Both the position numbers and the translations under genes were made by a program. Below are positions 38,495-49,278 of a stretch of 64,000 nucleotides of DNA, piece by piece. The notes under the pieces were generated by a model. That model saw only the letters and a program-made list of their open reading frames with translations, ran no database searches and was not told where the DNA came from. Every line of letters starts with the position of its first letter. Position 1 is the first letter of the stretch. Source of the DNA: Malania oleifera (Eukaryota > Streptophyta > Magnoliopsida > Santalales > Ximeniaceae); NCBI RefSeq assembly GCF_029873635.1, contig NC_080418.1, forward strand, positions 13,309,562 through 13,373,561. Direction: 5' to 3'.

Positions 38495-38800
38495 ATTTTC
38501 CGAGGATAGGGGTGATTACCCGTCCATACAAGTAGCACCCCTCTACTCTGATACATTTAGCAACCTGAAGGTCACGATTTAAGCATACCAGGGCACTCAC
38601 CTTACTCAGTAAGCCCTCAAGTGTTAAACTGATCTCGTACTCACGCGTTCAACAATAGTTTACCGGCAAAGACCCTAAGGATTGGGAATTCTACCTGCCC
38701 ATACAAGTAGGTTCCCTCTGTCCTAGTGCGTTATGTAGCTACTGCCACATCTGAAGCTACTAGTGCACTCGCCTTACTCAGCAAGCCCTCAGGAGAAAGG
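38495..38800. repeat. Hairpin module, two direct copies, about 120 bp each
   Basis: Each copy has a hairpin around ccatacaagtag (38509-38541 and 38684-38716), then about 60 bp later a short palindrome of the form CTTACTnAGTAAG and ccctca (38601-38618 and 38773-38790; the second palindrome has one mismatch). Related copies lie at 33545-33675 and, inverted, at 51369-51490 and 51545-51665. Confidence 0.8.
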
Positions 38801-39050
38801 TACGCCTCGCCCAATCGTAACATGTTCTACGTACATACATACTTCTATTATCATAATACATCATTCTTTTCTATCATTATTCAATCATACACATCCGTTC
38901 ATATTCATGGCTTAACATTGCATTGCATTTCACTTTAAGTGACTCTTTCCCATTTTACATTGTTCACATTTCACATTTCACATTTCATTTCCATTCCATT
39001 CATTTCCCTTTTCATTTCATACTCATTTTTATTTTAATTTATAAATACTC

Positions 39051-39315
39051 GGTATCTTTCCAGCCGTGGTTGGTTAGCTTCGGCATCCTTTCAGCCGTGG
39101 TCGGCATCTTTTCAGCCGTGATTGGTTAGTTTCGGCATCCTTTCAGCCGTGGTCGGCATCTTTTTAGCCGTGGTTGGTTAGCTTCGGCTTCCTTTCAGCC
39201 GTGGTCGGCATCTTTTCAGCCGTGATTGGTTAGCTTCGGCATCTTTTCTGCTGTGGTTGGTTAGTTTCGGCATCCTTTCAGCCGTGGTCAGCATCTTTTC
39301 AGCCGTGGTTGGTTC
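39051..39315. repeat. Minisatellite in solo LTR A
   Basis: Alternating units of about 31 and 21 bp are built on ttcagccgtggttggttag and ttcagccgtggtcggcatc. There are about ten units. Confidence 0.92.
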
Positions 39316-40296
39316 CATGATTGCATTAACACTCACATGCAACATATTTCATATATCATTTTTATACTCAGTTCATTTTCTGTATATCTGTTATCTCGTA
39401 TATATAACATAATTTTATACAAAATTCTATTTTACTTATGCCACACAATTTAGCAATAAAACTCATACACTGCCTGTAAAATAAGCAAACCAATATTTAA
39501 TGTTTATATACTAAAAATACCTTTCATGTCTTACATAAATATTCTGAAAAATATTTTTCCACTTTCATCAGTTCATTTTTACACATACATATCTAATAAA
39601 AAGCCTTAAACTTAAAAAAATATATAATTTAAATAGTTGGCATTTTACCCATACTGAAAAATTACACGTACATATAACACAATTTATTTTTCATTTAATT
39701 CATAAAACTTCTGATTTAATATATATTTTTTCCCTTACCTGGTTTCTTGAATTACGCCAATAGGGACTTCGAAAAATACCTGCGGCGCTCACCCGAACCC
39801 TGAAATTAAATTCCTAATTTCAATAACTTATTCCTGAATAAAATATTAATTTAATACTTCCTAGGTCTTTAAATACCCAATAAATAATTATCTCCTTAAA
39901 TTTAGCCAAATTCTCAAATCTCACTCTCGCTTTGGAGTAGGGCTTAGAAAATCCCAATTGGAAAATTACCTACGTCAAAATGACGATAACGACGACTAGG
40001 ACCCCGTGGTGGTGTCCGTTCGTTGATTTAACCACATATTAACGGTAAAATTAAGAAAATGGGAAAAAATTACCTTTCTCCAGGAGCAGTGCCTAAGCCC
40101 TTCCCATGAAAAATCTGCTCCAGTAGAAATGTCGGCAGCGGAACCAGAAGTTCAACGGCACCTTCTGTTTTCCGATCCATCGTAAATTCATCGAGAAATT
40201 GAGAGAAGGAGAGACGGAGACGGAGCGGAGCACGTTGCACACAAGAAGCAGAAGGAAATTGCAGAGAAGGGGCGTGAACCAGGCTCTGAACATTGA

Positions 40297-40335
40297 TAAG
40301 TGAAATGGATTTCAAATTGAAATCCATTTCACTTA
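40297..40335. repeat. 39-bp perfect palindrome
   Basis: Arms of 19 bp, taagtgaaatggatttcaa and its exact complement, are separated by a single base. It is absent from the matching position in copy B. Confidence 0.95.
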
Positions 40336-41115
40336 ATTCTATCTTTATATTATTTTATATTATACATATATACTTATTTCTTTAACCACATATATATATA
40401 TACACCATATCCTTATATATATATACCCATTATATAATTTATTTAAATAACATTTGATTAATTTATTAATTCAATCAAATAATATTCCATTAATTAACTA
40501 ATTAATAATTAGTCTAACTTCATTTTATTTTATATATATATATATATATATTTTCTCATGCTATTCCTTTTATCTGTTCATTTATTATTTTATTTATTAT
40601 TTTTTTTCTAATTATTTTAATCATTTTAATTTTTTGGGTCTTTACACGCTCCTTTCATAAATGTGTGAAATAATCGGCCCATTACACCTGGTATTAGAGC
40701 TCGGTTAGTTGCTTCGTGAATTTAGTTGCCTTCATTGTGGGATTGGGAAAACTTTGCTAAATGACCGTGGCACCAATCAATGCTGAGAGAATTAGTGTGT
40801 TGGAAGCATAGGTTGAGACAATAGCCAATAATGTGGCCACAGATAGGGCCCAACTGAGGGGACTTGTTGATGAAGTGATGGAATGACAAAAGCATCAAGC
40901 AAGTTTGATAGGTGAAATGTCAAAATACTTTCACCACACAGTGGAAACTTTGCAGTCTTGGATAGCTTATCTGGATGCAAAGAAGAATATGATGGTTCTT
41001 GTTATGGGAAACTTGAATGCTACTGAGTTTAGCAAGAGCAAGGTACCAAAACCCAAGACTTATGGGGATGCCCGTGACTCTTTCTTGTGGTCATCACCTC
41101 TTCTAGATTGATGTA

Positions 41116-42467
41116 TTTTTAGGCATGTGGCATTAGCTCTCTCATATTGATCGGGGGCTTCTTCCCTAATGAATTTAGGAAATCCCCTAGCTGGAGGGCC
41201 ATTATCAGGGCTGCTACTGTCACCCTGTGATCCAAGTTTCGAATCTCCAGGGTGGCGTTAACAAAGCGATGCTTGAATTATTTTAATGTCTCCCTTTCTC
41301 CTTGAACAAGACTCATCAGATGAGCCAAAGTTTTTGCCATCTTCCGGCTACTGACGAAGTGCCCAGTAAATTGCCGCTTCATTTCGAAAAAGGATCTAAT
41401 GGAACCAGGTTTCATAGTCCGATACCATGCCTTGACATTTCCTTTTAGAGTGGCAGCAAATGCTAGGCACATGATTGTATCTGGTGTGCCTTGCAATTGC
41501 ATCAACACTCTAAAGGTGTCCAAGTGATCAACAAGATTGGACAAACCATCGTACCATTCAATATTCAGCATTTTAAACTTGCTATGCAGGGGAACTTCTA
41601 TTACCTCTTTAGTGAAAGGAGGATTCAAAGATTTGACCGAGGACTCCCATGTGGAGGGATTGTTGCGAACTTTCTTCATCATTTTCTCCAATTGATCAAT
41701 TTTTTTTTTTTAAAAAAATTTCTTCTAGTTCGTGGGATCGTTTTTCATAAATATCCATGCTATTCACATCCTTCACCTTCTTCGCTGGATCAGAAGTTCT
41801 TTCAATAACTTTTGGTGGGACTACAACCTTCCCATTAAACTCGGGTTGTGCTCGATTAGGTTGAGGAATAGGTTCCTTATGATCCCTTTTATGATGTAGG
41901 ATCATAGTGAACATATCCTCCATTATTTTTTGGAATGCTAGGAATTTGCTTCTTCACACACTAGAATTATCAATTGGAGTGGAATGTATGGACTGAGGTG
42001 ATTGGTCATCCATAGCAGGTTCTGACTTTAAATAGTGTGACGTAGTCATGATCAAGGATTGGAAAAAACCTCTCAAAAAATTTTCAAAGGTAGAGCCAAC
42101 TGTTGTGGCCTGAAAATCGAATGATCTTCGTGAATCGTTCCCTGATCACAACCACCTAAAAATAATCAAGTAAAAATGGCTTGGAGGACCTGGGGTGTAC
42201 TCCAGGGGATCACTTTGATGCCTAAGTAAGAGATTAATGAGAGGCTCTGAATTGCAACAGTAGAAAGAAATGAGTATGAGTGAGATGCTTACCTCTTCTC
42301 CAAGTCCCCTTTTATAGTGGTGGAGATTGACCCTCCATCAACTCGACATTAATGGACATTATTGTTCTTGTAGGGAAATATAGAAGTTTTATGGGTATTT
42401 ATGTGGAGATTTTAAATGTAGTCTTGTAATCGTTCCTTCTCATGAATGTGTGTGAAGGGGATCAACA
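41116..42467 (-). mobile_element. Gypsy gag fragment with probable 5' LTR
   Basis: The region 41278-41923 reads as plant gypsy gag on the minus strand, with EWYDGLSNLVDHLDTFRVLM and AFAATLKGNVKAWYRT visible. Upstream on that strand, about 42110-42467 looks like an LTR: it starts TGTTGATCCCC, has a TATA box (ACTATAAAAGG) near 42315 and ends GGCCACAACA before a possible primer site (gttggctctac). Pol and the 3' LTR are absent. Its left edge abuts the truncated chromovirus. Confidence 0.7.
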
Positions 42468-43690
42468 TTGCTTACCCCTTTCCTCTATAGATATGGTGAC
42501 ATGTGGATGACTTCCAGATGTACCACTTCGGCTCGTAACTCTTTTTGTACGTACACATGGATTACGTGAAGATGTTCAGTGCATGAAGACCCCAGTTGAT
42601 ATGCCGAAGCAAAGTCGAGTCCAAGACCCATATGGGCCCCACACGGCTCTAATGGGCCCACACGGATTTGACCTCCCTTTGACTTATGTTTTATATTTAA
42701 TTTGTAATTTTCCAAGACAATTAAGCTTGCTTGCATGTGTGAGTCTAGTAAGTTGTGTGAGTATCTTTAATATGTTAGTATTTAGTGTAGTATTTAACAC
42801 TTTGTGTTTTCCAATATGTGTTTTCCTATGCTATGTCCCCCCATGTTTGTGTAAGAAGTTTATGTCTTGTCTCCCCCTTCCCCCATGCTAAGTCTTTATA
42901 TCTCCATTGTAAGAATTGAAAATTCAGTTAAGATTTGATATTGAATATTGAAAGAATTTTCTTTGCTAAAGCCTGAAAAGCTTTGTCCAATCTTCCGATT
43001 GAGTAATATGAGACTATGTGATCTCTCCGGAGATCAAGTGGTGAGAGACCACTAATCTATCTAGCGAGTCCATCTCCTCCTCCCTTCACTAATCCACACG
43101 GCCTCCCCTCGAATACATCCACACGGCCACCACAACATACACCCCATGACCATCTTTCCTACACTCCACTGCTGCGTTTGTCTTGGTGCTTCAACCCTTG
43201 TTCAAAGGACCTACGGTGTGATATAACTACGTGTGGAACATCATCAAGTCATCCAACATATCTTTTAGTAAACTTAGTATTTGTTTCAAACCCTTATTAA
43301 TCTTGTGTATGCCATAGCTTGAAAAACCTGAAATTCCATGACCATTTGAATCCATAGATTGCAATATTGATACTTGCCAACTAAAATCAATTGAATGAAT
43401 GTTAGCTTGTTAAACTTAGAACTTATAATCTTGATTTTGAAAGTAACATCTTTCGCATAAAACTAGAATCCTTAATCAGTAAACACTTGAGACTTATTTC
43501 TGGGCAACATCATACACCATTTCAAAAATCAAACAATATGTGAACTATAGCATGGTTTATGATGTTTATGTTGGTTAATTAAATTCTTAATCCATAGTAT
43601 TTTGAGTGTATGTGCTTGTGTGAGGGTTGAGCTGTAGGACTAGGTCGATCATTCCCGTCCTATATTAGTGTGTACGTTAAAGTTTGCATC
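42468..43690. other. Unassigned, LTR-like DNA
   Basis: I see no gene. The composition (gggccc/cacacgg repeats near 42630-42665, a TATA-like ctttatatctcc near 42890, then CT/CA-rich DNA) recalls an LTR promoter and leader, but I could not define ends. Confidence 0.35.
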
Positions 43691-43697
43691 TCGGTTT

Positions 43698-44700
43698 TTT
43701 TTCTTTCAAAAAAAACCTTAACTTTATTAATAGCCCTCACTTATGATGGTGGAAAACCGTGGTTACAAACATGTCACAAGGGAATTACAAATCAACACGC
43801 AAAACCAACCTAGACAACAAAACCAAAACAAGCCTGACAGACTCATACCATAATCCAACTAAAACAAACTAAAACAAAATCATATGAATCAAAACAAAAC
43901 AAACACAAACAATAAACAAAATACCTGCAAACTGAAGAAAAATACCTCCAAAACAAAAGCTGAGGAAAACATAGGAGAATCAAATGATGACATTAAAAGT
44001 GAAGGCTTGGGATACTCATCTTATCCATCTGAGTTAGACCTCTTATTTTACTCGGCTGCACATAACCTACAAAATATCTCCTCGTATTGCCTTTCTTGCC
44101 TTGATGAGTCAAGTAATCCGCCACCTGATTACCTTCTCTAAATTGGTACTTTATAGAGAACTGAAAGCCTTGTAACTCCTCCTCTAACAATTCTCAAAAG
44201 TCTCATAAGTACCAGGAAGAGCAAATTTCAGATGTGATCCATCCCGCCACCAATTTCGAGTCACTTTCAATACAAATATTCTGATATACCAACTATTTAT
44301 AGAGCCGAACACTACTAGTAAGAGCCTACAACTCCGCTCCATTATTAGTACCCGAATTTTTCAAAGAAAGAAGCCTTAATATTACTTGATGATTCGAGGA
44401 AGATACCACCACCACCACCATAAGAACCCAGATTTCCTCTACAAAAGCCATCAATATTTAGTTTCAACCAACCTACAGATAGCTTTTCCCAGACAACTTT
44501 TTGAGGAGTTCTAACCTTCGGTGTTATCGATTTCACTTGAAACTCTTCCAATAAATTATTATCAATAGAAGGGCAGAGAACCCTTCACGTCTTCTGCAAT
44601 TTTAGCGAGTCAAAACCTCACCAATAACCAAACAACATTCCTTCACTCATACTTATCTTCCATGCGTACTTTACAACGTCTGAGCCAAGTCTCTAAGAAA
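43698..44700 (-). mobile_element. LINE (L1-type) 3' end with RNase H domain, 5'-truncated
   Basis: It starts at a T-run (complement of the tail) followed by the same 3' UTR block as at 30690. On the minus strand the RNase H domain begins near 44480 with LNIDGFCRGN (the catalytic D is visible) and GGGGGIFLES. It continues through an ESDS motif and ends with FREGNQVADYLT near 44100. The frame is interrupted by stops and shifts, so it is dead. The sequence up to about 44700 still resembles ORF2 just upstream of RNase H. Confidence 0.78.
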
Positions 44701-44814
44701 TTATAGTAGGTAACAAACCGATAATCATACTTTTTGGCAGATCGGTTATGTAGTGGGGTTTAATGGTATATTCGTAACCGCTCTTCCTCTTGAGTGAGAA
44801 TATTTTGGGTATAT

Positions 44815-44955
44815 CAAAAATGATTCGTTGGATTGATTTTCATTTGAAATGATTTCACAAACTGATGTTTATTCAAAATGATTCCGTAAACTGATTTTGG
44901 ATCGAAATAATTTCACAAACTGATTTTCATTCAAGATGATTCCATAAACCAAAAT
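44815..44955. repeat. Minisatellite, about 30-bp unit, four copies
   Basis: The units read like gattttcattnaaatgatt followed by tcacaaact or ccgtaaact, with small differences. Confidence 0.8.
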
Positions 44956-45349
44956 TTCAAGCATATTCACAAATTCTTTTTATCTGCAAAAATTAAAACC
45001 CGATTTAAAAAGCACACAGATTCACCAAATATCCAGCGTAAAAGGAATCCATGCATTGAATATGGGTTGGAAAATTTGAACCTGTTGATTGCTGGTGCTG
45101 AATTGAATCATCAAGTGAGATTGAGGCACCTGTATGGGCTGTCTTTTTTTATATGGCTACATAGAAGACTCTTTCCTCTGCTCTTTGAATATGGAGTTTG
45201 AAAATGTGTTATTGGGCTGGATAAATTTACCATTGAAACTTGGCCCACAACCCAAGCCCAAAAAAACACCTCAAGCCCAAATTGACGCATTTTGCTTATG
45301 CTTCATGGGAAAGAAACAAGAAAATAAAGGAAGAGCTTTTGCAACAATA

Positions 45350-45391
<42 letters not shown>
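45350..45391. repeat. (AT)n microsatellite
   Basis: About 20 at units in the downstream flank of the GRAS gene. Confidence 0.95.
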
Positions 45392-45393
<2 letters not shown>

Positions 45394-45758
45394 AATTTTT
45401 TCATTAGATGCCAAGCTCATGGTCATGTTTTGTTAACAAATTTTTGAAGAACAGTGTGCTGTTAGAATAATGCTAATAATAAACTTGGTACAAACAAGTG
45501 ACAATGGCAACAACGACAAAAAATTTGACTGGCAAACAAACAAGTTAAATAACAAAGATAAATGCATGAATGTGTGTCTGTGTGTGTGTGTTTGTTTTCT
45601 TTTGAGAGAGAGAGAGAGAGATTAAATTCAAAGACAAAATATTATTATTAACCTTCTCAATCTTTAAGATGATACAATAGGGAAACAAAAGGCAACAGTC
45701 AAAGTTTTAAATGAGTTTCATACTAATCTACTTTTAAGCCTGAAAATAAAAATGCATT

Positions 45759-47786
45759 TTAAGACTCTCTTGCAGGAATCCAACAAGAGATGGCACGCAA
45801 AACTCGACCTTTCCATCCCTGCACCGCCCAATGACCATCTTCATTAATAAAAAAATTCTTATCATAGTTAGATGCCATCTTAGCCCTCAATATTTTCACG
45901 AGCTCTGAATCTAATGGGAGTTGCCTGAATCCCATGTTCATAATCTGAACCTGCCAGTACTTGTATGTCGCCGTCCTATCAACTCTGTCCAAACCCTCAC
46001 ATGCTATGACATTCATAATATTGGGCCCAAAATACTGTTTCTCAAACATTAACCTTGCCCATTCTTCATGACTTAAAATATTATCAAACATATCAAACCA
46101 AGATGAGAATCCAAGAAGTGTGTTTCGAAAACGTGGGATAAAGAAGGGCGAATTGTAGGATCCGTTATTTATACCAAGGATGAAAATATTTGGATTTATT
46201 TTCAAGATTAACTTTAGAACGGAAGTCCTTGGACTATTTTTCATAATTGTCTCATCAAATAGATACTCAAGCTGTCGTAGGCAATTCACAATAGTTAACT
46301 CGTTTCCATCGATCTTGAGATCTTCTATTTGGATATTTTCCAATTTTTGTGTTATTAAATAGTACTCAAATGGAACATTAAAGCGCTTGCAATACCTTAT
46401 CAAACGATGCCCCACATTCTCACCTAATTTTGCTGCTTGGAGACCGAATTTAGGAGACACTATCACTGTAATGCGAAGCTTGGGAGGTCCACCCAGTCTG
46501 ACAGAAAGATCTTGAATAAATTTGGGCCATTGAAAGCCGTAGGAGAAACCCAAATCTATAATATGAAGTGTTGATACTTTTTCGACTAAATTTAGAATGT
46601 TGTGATTGGAAAAAGAAAAATGGGTCCCAAAGAATGGGCACGCCAAGGCAATAGCTCGGTAAAGTCTGAATTGATGGACTACTGATAGCCTTTGGAGAGA
46701 TGAAGCAGCATAACTTTGAAACCCTGTGCCGCCCAAGCGTGCTTCAAGGGCATTGGCAAAATAATGGCCAGTCCTTTCTGATCCATCGCCAAGAGCAGAA
46801 GACTGCTGCCTAATCTGATTTAATAGTTTATGTGCAGTGACGCTGTCATTGAAAGCAACAGCTTGTGCACATAGAAGAAGGAGTCTCCTCAATCCTGCTC
46901 TTCTGTTCTTACCGAGAGTTTTCTTTATGCTACTCTTCTTAGCATCATATATGCCTGTTCGTCCATTTTGTGGAACCTCATCATCATCTGAAGTGAACAC
47001 CTGAAGCTTTTTACTATCGTCGGGACAAAGCAAAATCCTATCGTACATCTCTGCTAACTCATCTTCTTCGGTATAAATTTCGGTGTAAATTGTTAATCGC
47101 TTATTACTCCTTCCTTCTTCTACATAATCTACATTCTTCCCGCGCAGATCCTTCTTCCTCTCTGCACCACTACGCAGATTCTCCCTCTCTTTCTTTGGAG
47201 TGTCACACTTTGACATGGGAGGCGAATCATAGTTCTCAGTATCGATAATCGACGAATATTGATTTTCAGGGCGGAAGAAATAATTAGTGCTACTAGTCTC
47301 CTCCATCCCATTACAAGAACTAGCAAAAGGGAGTGTGCTTGGAGAAGAGTGAATCATCCCACTCAAGCTGTTGGCGCAGAGAACGGCCTGATCATCGTGT
47401 GAGTGAGGATACTTTTGACCCAAAACTTCGTACAAAGATTTCTCGGCAGCTTTGAGGGCCAAAGGGTCGAAGGATGTATCCACCGACTTCTGGTCCGTGT
47501 CGTCAGCCATGAGCATTTCCGCTATCTCCTTGAAAACAGAATCAGACAAGTCATCAGCGTCGTCTTGAAAACAATTTTTTTCCTGCGGCACTACTGTGAT
47601 CGTGGAAGGGAGAATCAAATAACCAGGGTCTCGCTCCCGACTGGTGAGATCAAAAGAACCGTCTTTGAAATTGAATTCATGGTCTGCTGAGCTGGGATGA
47701 ACCACGTTATCTTCATTACATCTGTACCCATTTGGTTCGGGTTGATTCCAAGACATCGATCGCTTCTGTAAAATGCTAGCCAACAA
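45759..47786 (-). CDS. GRAS-family transcription regulator, SCL9/14/33 (LISCL) type
   Basis: This is a single-exon frame of 675 residues, from the ATG at 47786. A second ATG at 47756 (MSWNQPEPNG) could also serve. The N-terminus is acidic and has DSVFKEIAEMLMADD (about 82-96), matching the acidic activation motif of the LISCL subfamily. The GRAS domain fills about 298-675. It includes leucine-rich repeat I with RRLLLLCAQAVAFND, the VHIID motif as LHIIDLGFSYGFQW (about 407-420), leucine repeat II, the PFYRE region with SPFFIPRFRN, and the SAW motif with NVIACEGLDR through GWKGRVLRAISCW. LISCL members are nuclear coactivators, and SCL14 works with TGA factors in xenobiotic and stress responses. 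This copy is more divergent than the usual SCL14, so its targets cannot be inferred. Confidence 0.94.
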   Translation of the reverse strand: MLASILQKRSMSWNQPEPNGYRCNEDNVVHPSSADHEFNFKDGSFDLTSRERDPGYLILPSTITVVPQEKNCFQDDADDLSDSVFKEIAEMLMADDTDQKSVDTSFDPLALKAAEKSLYEVLGQKYPHSHDDQAVLCANSLSGMIHSSPSTLPFASSCNGMEETSSTNYFFRPENQYSSIIDTENYDSPPMSKCDTPKKERENLRSGAERKKDLRGKNVDYVEEGRSNKRLTIYTEIYTEEDELAEMYDRILLCPDDSKKLQVFTSDDDEVPQNGRTGIYDAKKSSIKKTLGKNRRAGLRRLLLLCAQAVAFNDSVTAHKLLNQIRQQSSALGDGSERTGHYFANALEARLGGTGFQSYAASSLQRLSVVHQFRLYRAIALACPFFGTHFSFSNHNILNLVEKVSTLHIIDLGFSYGFQWPKFIQDLSVRLGGPPKLRITVIVSPKFGLQAAKLGENVGHRLIRYCKRFNVPFEYYLITQKLENIQIEDLKIDGNELTIVNCLRQLEYLFDETIMKNSPRTSVLKLILKINPNIFILGINNGSYNSPFFIPRFRNTLLGFSSWFDMFDNILSHEEWARLMFEKQYFGPNIMNVIACEGLDRVDRTATYKYWQVQIMNMGFRQLPLDSELVKILRAKMASNYDKNFFINEDGHWAVQGWKGRVLRAISCWIPARES

Positions 47787-47972
47787 ACAAGTCCGAGGTT
47801 TGTCTCGCCGTCAGTCGCCTTCGAGGAGGACTACGAGCGCGAACAAAGCTGGACAAAACACAAAGCTATAGATAATTTAGATGTAGCAGCGACAAAGCAT
47901 TTGAAAAGAGAGAGGGAGAGGGAAACGGCTACGGAAGAAGAATTAGGTGACGTATTTTTGGTACTTGTTTTT

Positions 47973-48006
<34 letters not shown>

Positions 48007-48110
48007 GCCTTATTTTTCGCTATTTGTTTTTCTTCATCGAGCCCCGGGCCTCGGCCCTCGAGATCCAAAAGCTTAATTACAGGAGTATTGAGTAATGTTG
48101 TAAGTTAAAA
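47787..48110 (-). promoter_or_regulatory. 5' leader/promoter region of the GRAS gene with (GA)n tract
   Basis: On the minus strand a (CT)n tract of about 14 units (47974-48003) lies roughly 190 bp before the start codon. This is a common feature of plant 5' UTRs and core promoters. A purine-rich stretch at 47902-47940 lies closer. The transcription start is not identifiable. Confidence 0.5.
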
Positions 48111-48439
48111 TTTTACTTAAATTAGACCCAAAAGTTTAGATATGAGCACATATTTAGTTTGTGAAGTAATTATTTTTTTGGAATGCTATGAAATTGAATT
48201 AAAATAAAATAAAAAATTGTGTGGGAACATAATAATTTGTTTGAGTTCCTCATACAATTTTTAAAATTTTTTTTCAGCATAATATATAAGATATGAATAG
48301 AGATTTCTATGAAAAAATTGAGAAACAAATTCCCTATATGTTCTTGTTATGGATTAATGATATTTATCTTATAATTACTCTATTTTTAGGAATAGACATT
48401 TTACAAATTAAATATAACATAATATTTTAATTATTAATT

Positions 48440-48748
48440 AGGGTAAAAGACAGGTTGGGTAAAAAGACAGAAATCTCCTCTAATGTTTCAAAAATGATTC
48501 GAATATCTTTTAAAATTTCAAAAATATCATAGACCTTTCTAGATGTTTGATAAAAAGAAACATATCTCCATTTAAAAAAAATATTTTTTCATAAAATATA
48601 AGAAAAAGTTTGTACTTTTTTGACAAACCTCAAAGGAGGTTCTTGAAATTCTTCAAACCTTAAGGAAGGTTTTTGGAATTTATGAAATCTCAAAGGAGGT
48701 CATTGTCTTTTTTGTCAAACCTCATGAGAGGTTAGTGTATTTTGCCCT
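48440..48748. mobile_element. MITE, copy 1, about 309 bp
   Basis: The ends are AGGGTAAAA and TTTTGCCCT, a 9-bp inverted repeat with one mismatch. The flanks attaatt and attaatt are a 7-bp direct repeat. The body has repeated acctcaaaggaggt-like motifs facing both ways, which gives it foldback potential. Confidence 0.72.
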
Positions 48749-48859
48749 ATTAATTTCTAAGTTTAATTTTAAGAGGTATCTAACTCTTGAATGTTGAATA
48801 TGGATTTGATCTAATTGAATACAAAATTTTAATAATTTAATTATTACAATTTCATAGTT

Positions 48860-49121
48860 AGGGTAAAAGCTATGGACATTTCCTCAGGTTTGATAATAAA
48901 AAAAAATGGTCTCTTATGAGATTTCAAAAATCTCACAAATCTCTCCTAAAATTTCAAAAATCTCACATATTTTTTTAATATTTGATTTTTGGAACATTTG
49001 TGTCTTACAAAAATATTATCTTTTTTCAAATAGAAGTGGAGATTTGTGAAAATTCTTAAATTTTAGAGGGGGTTCCGTGTTATCTTTGAAATCTCAAAAG
49101 AGATAAGTATTTTTAACCCAA
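48860..49121. mobile_element. MITE, copy 2, about 262 bp
   Basis: It starts AGGGTAAAAGC and ends TTTTTAACCCA. The interior is related to copy 1 (atttcctcaggtttgata, agatttcaaaaatctc). It lies only about 110 bp from copy 1. Confidence 0.62.
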
Positions 49122-49237
49122 ATATTTTAAGAAGTTGAATTTGAAGTAAGAAGTTCAACTTAATATCAAAATCTCACAAATTAAAATTTAAAAACTCAAG
49201 TGCTATTAAGTCAATTTTAAACAATTGTGTAATTGTA

Positions 49238-49239
<2 letters not shown>

Positions 49240-49277
<38 letters not shown>
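49240..49277. repeat. (TC)n microsatellite
   Basis: About 18 tc units, immediately left of solo LTR B. Confidence 0.95.

Positions 49278-49278
<1 letters not shown>

Larger units (their letters stand above)
37933..40646 (-). mobile_element. Solo LTR, family 1, copy A, 2714 bp
   Basis: It begins TGTAACGCCCC and ends GGGTCTTTACA. A perfect target duplication CGCTC (37928-37932 and 40647-40651) shows it jumped into the chromovirus LTR. It matches copy B (49286-52256) in inverted orientation. It contains two copies of the hairpin module, a minisatellite at 39051-39315, a near-perfect palindrome at 40297-40335 and the ggtggtgtccgttcgt block. It has no coding region. Removal of the internal part by recombination between the two LTRs of one element is the usual explanation. 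Confidence 0.9.
37448..41115 (+). mobile_element. Second chromovirus copy, 3'-truncated, with nested solo LTR
   Basis: The 5' LTR starts at 37448 (TGTCACGAG) and ends at 40686 (CCCATTACA). Without the nested insertion it would be about 520 bp, as in the element at 3619-7820. A primer-binding site (tggtattagagc) and leader follow, then the start of gag to about 41110 with NAERISVLEA and FHHTVETLQS, wording shared with the first copy. The rest of gag, pol and the 3' LTR are missing, and the remnant is broken in several places. Confidence 0.85.

Noticed and set aside
39051-39315. Regular repeats with spacers that could suggest a CRISPR-like array
   Set aside because: The units abut and vary as a minisatellite, and the DNA is a plant LTR.
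42468-43690. Complete LTR of a further gypsy or copia element
   Set aside because: TATA-like and CT-rich features are present, but I could not find matching ends, a primer site or a target duplication, so I left it unassigned.
45134-45436. 100-codon frame ending in an Ile-Tyr repeat
   Set aside because: It runs into the (AT)n microsatellite, shows no family match and lies in the downstream flank of the GRAS gene.
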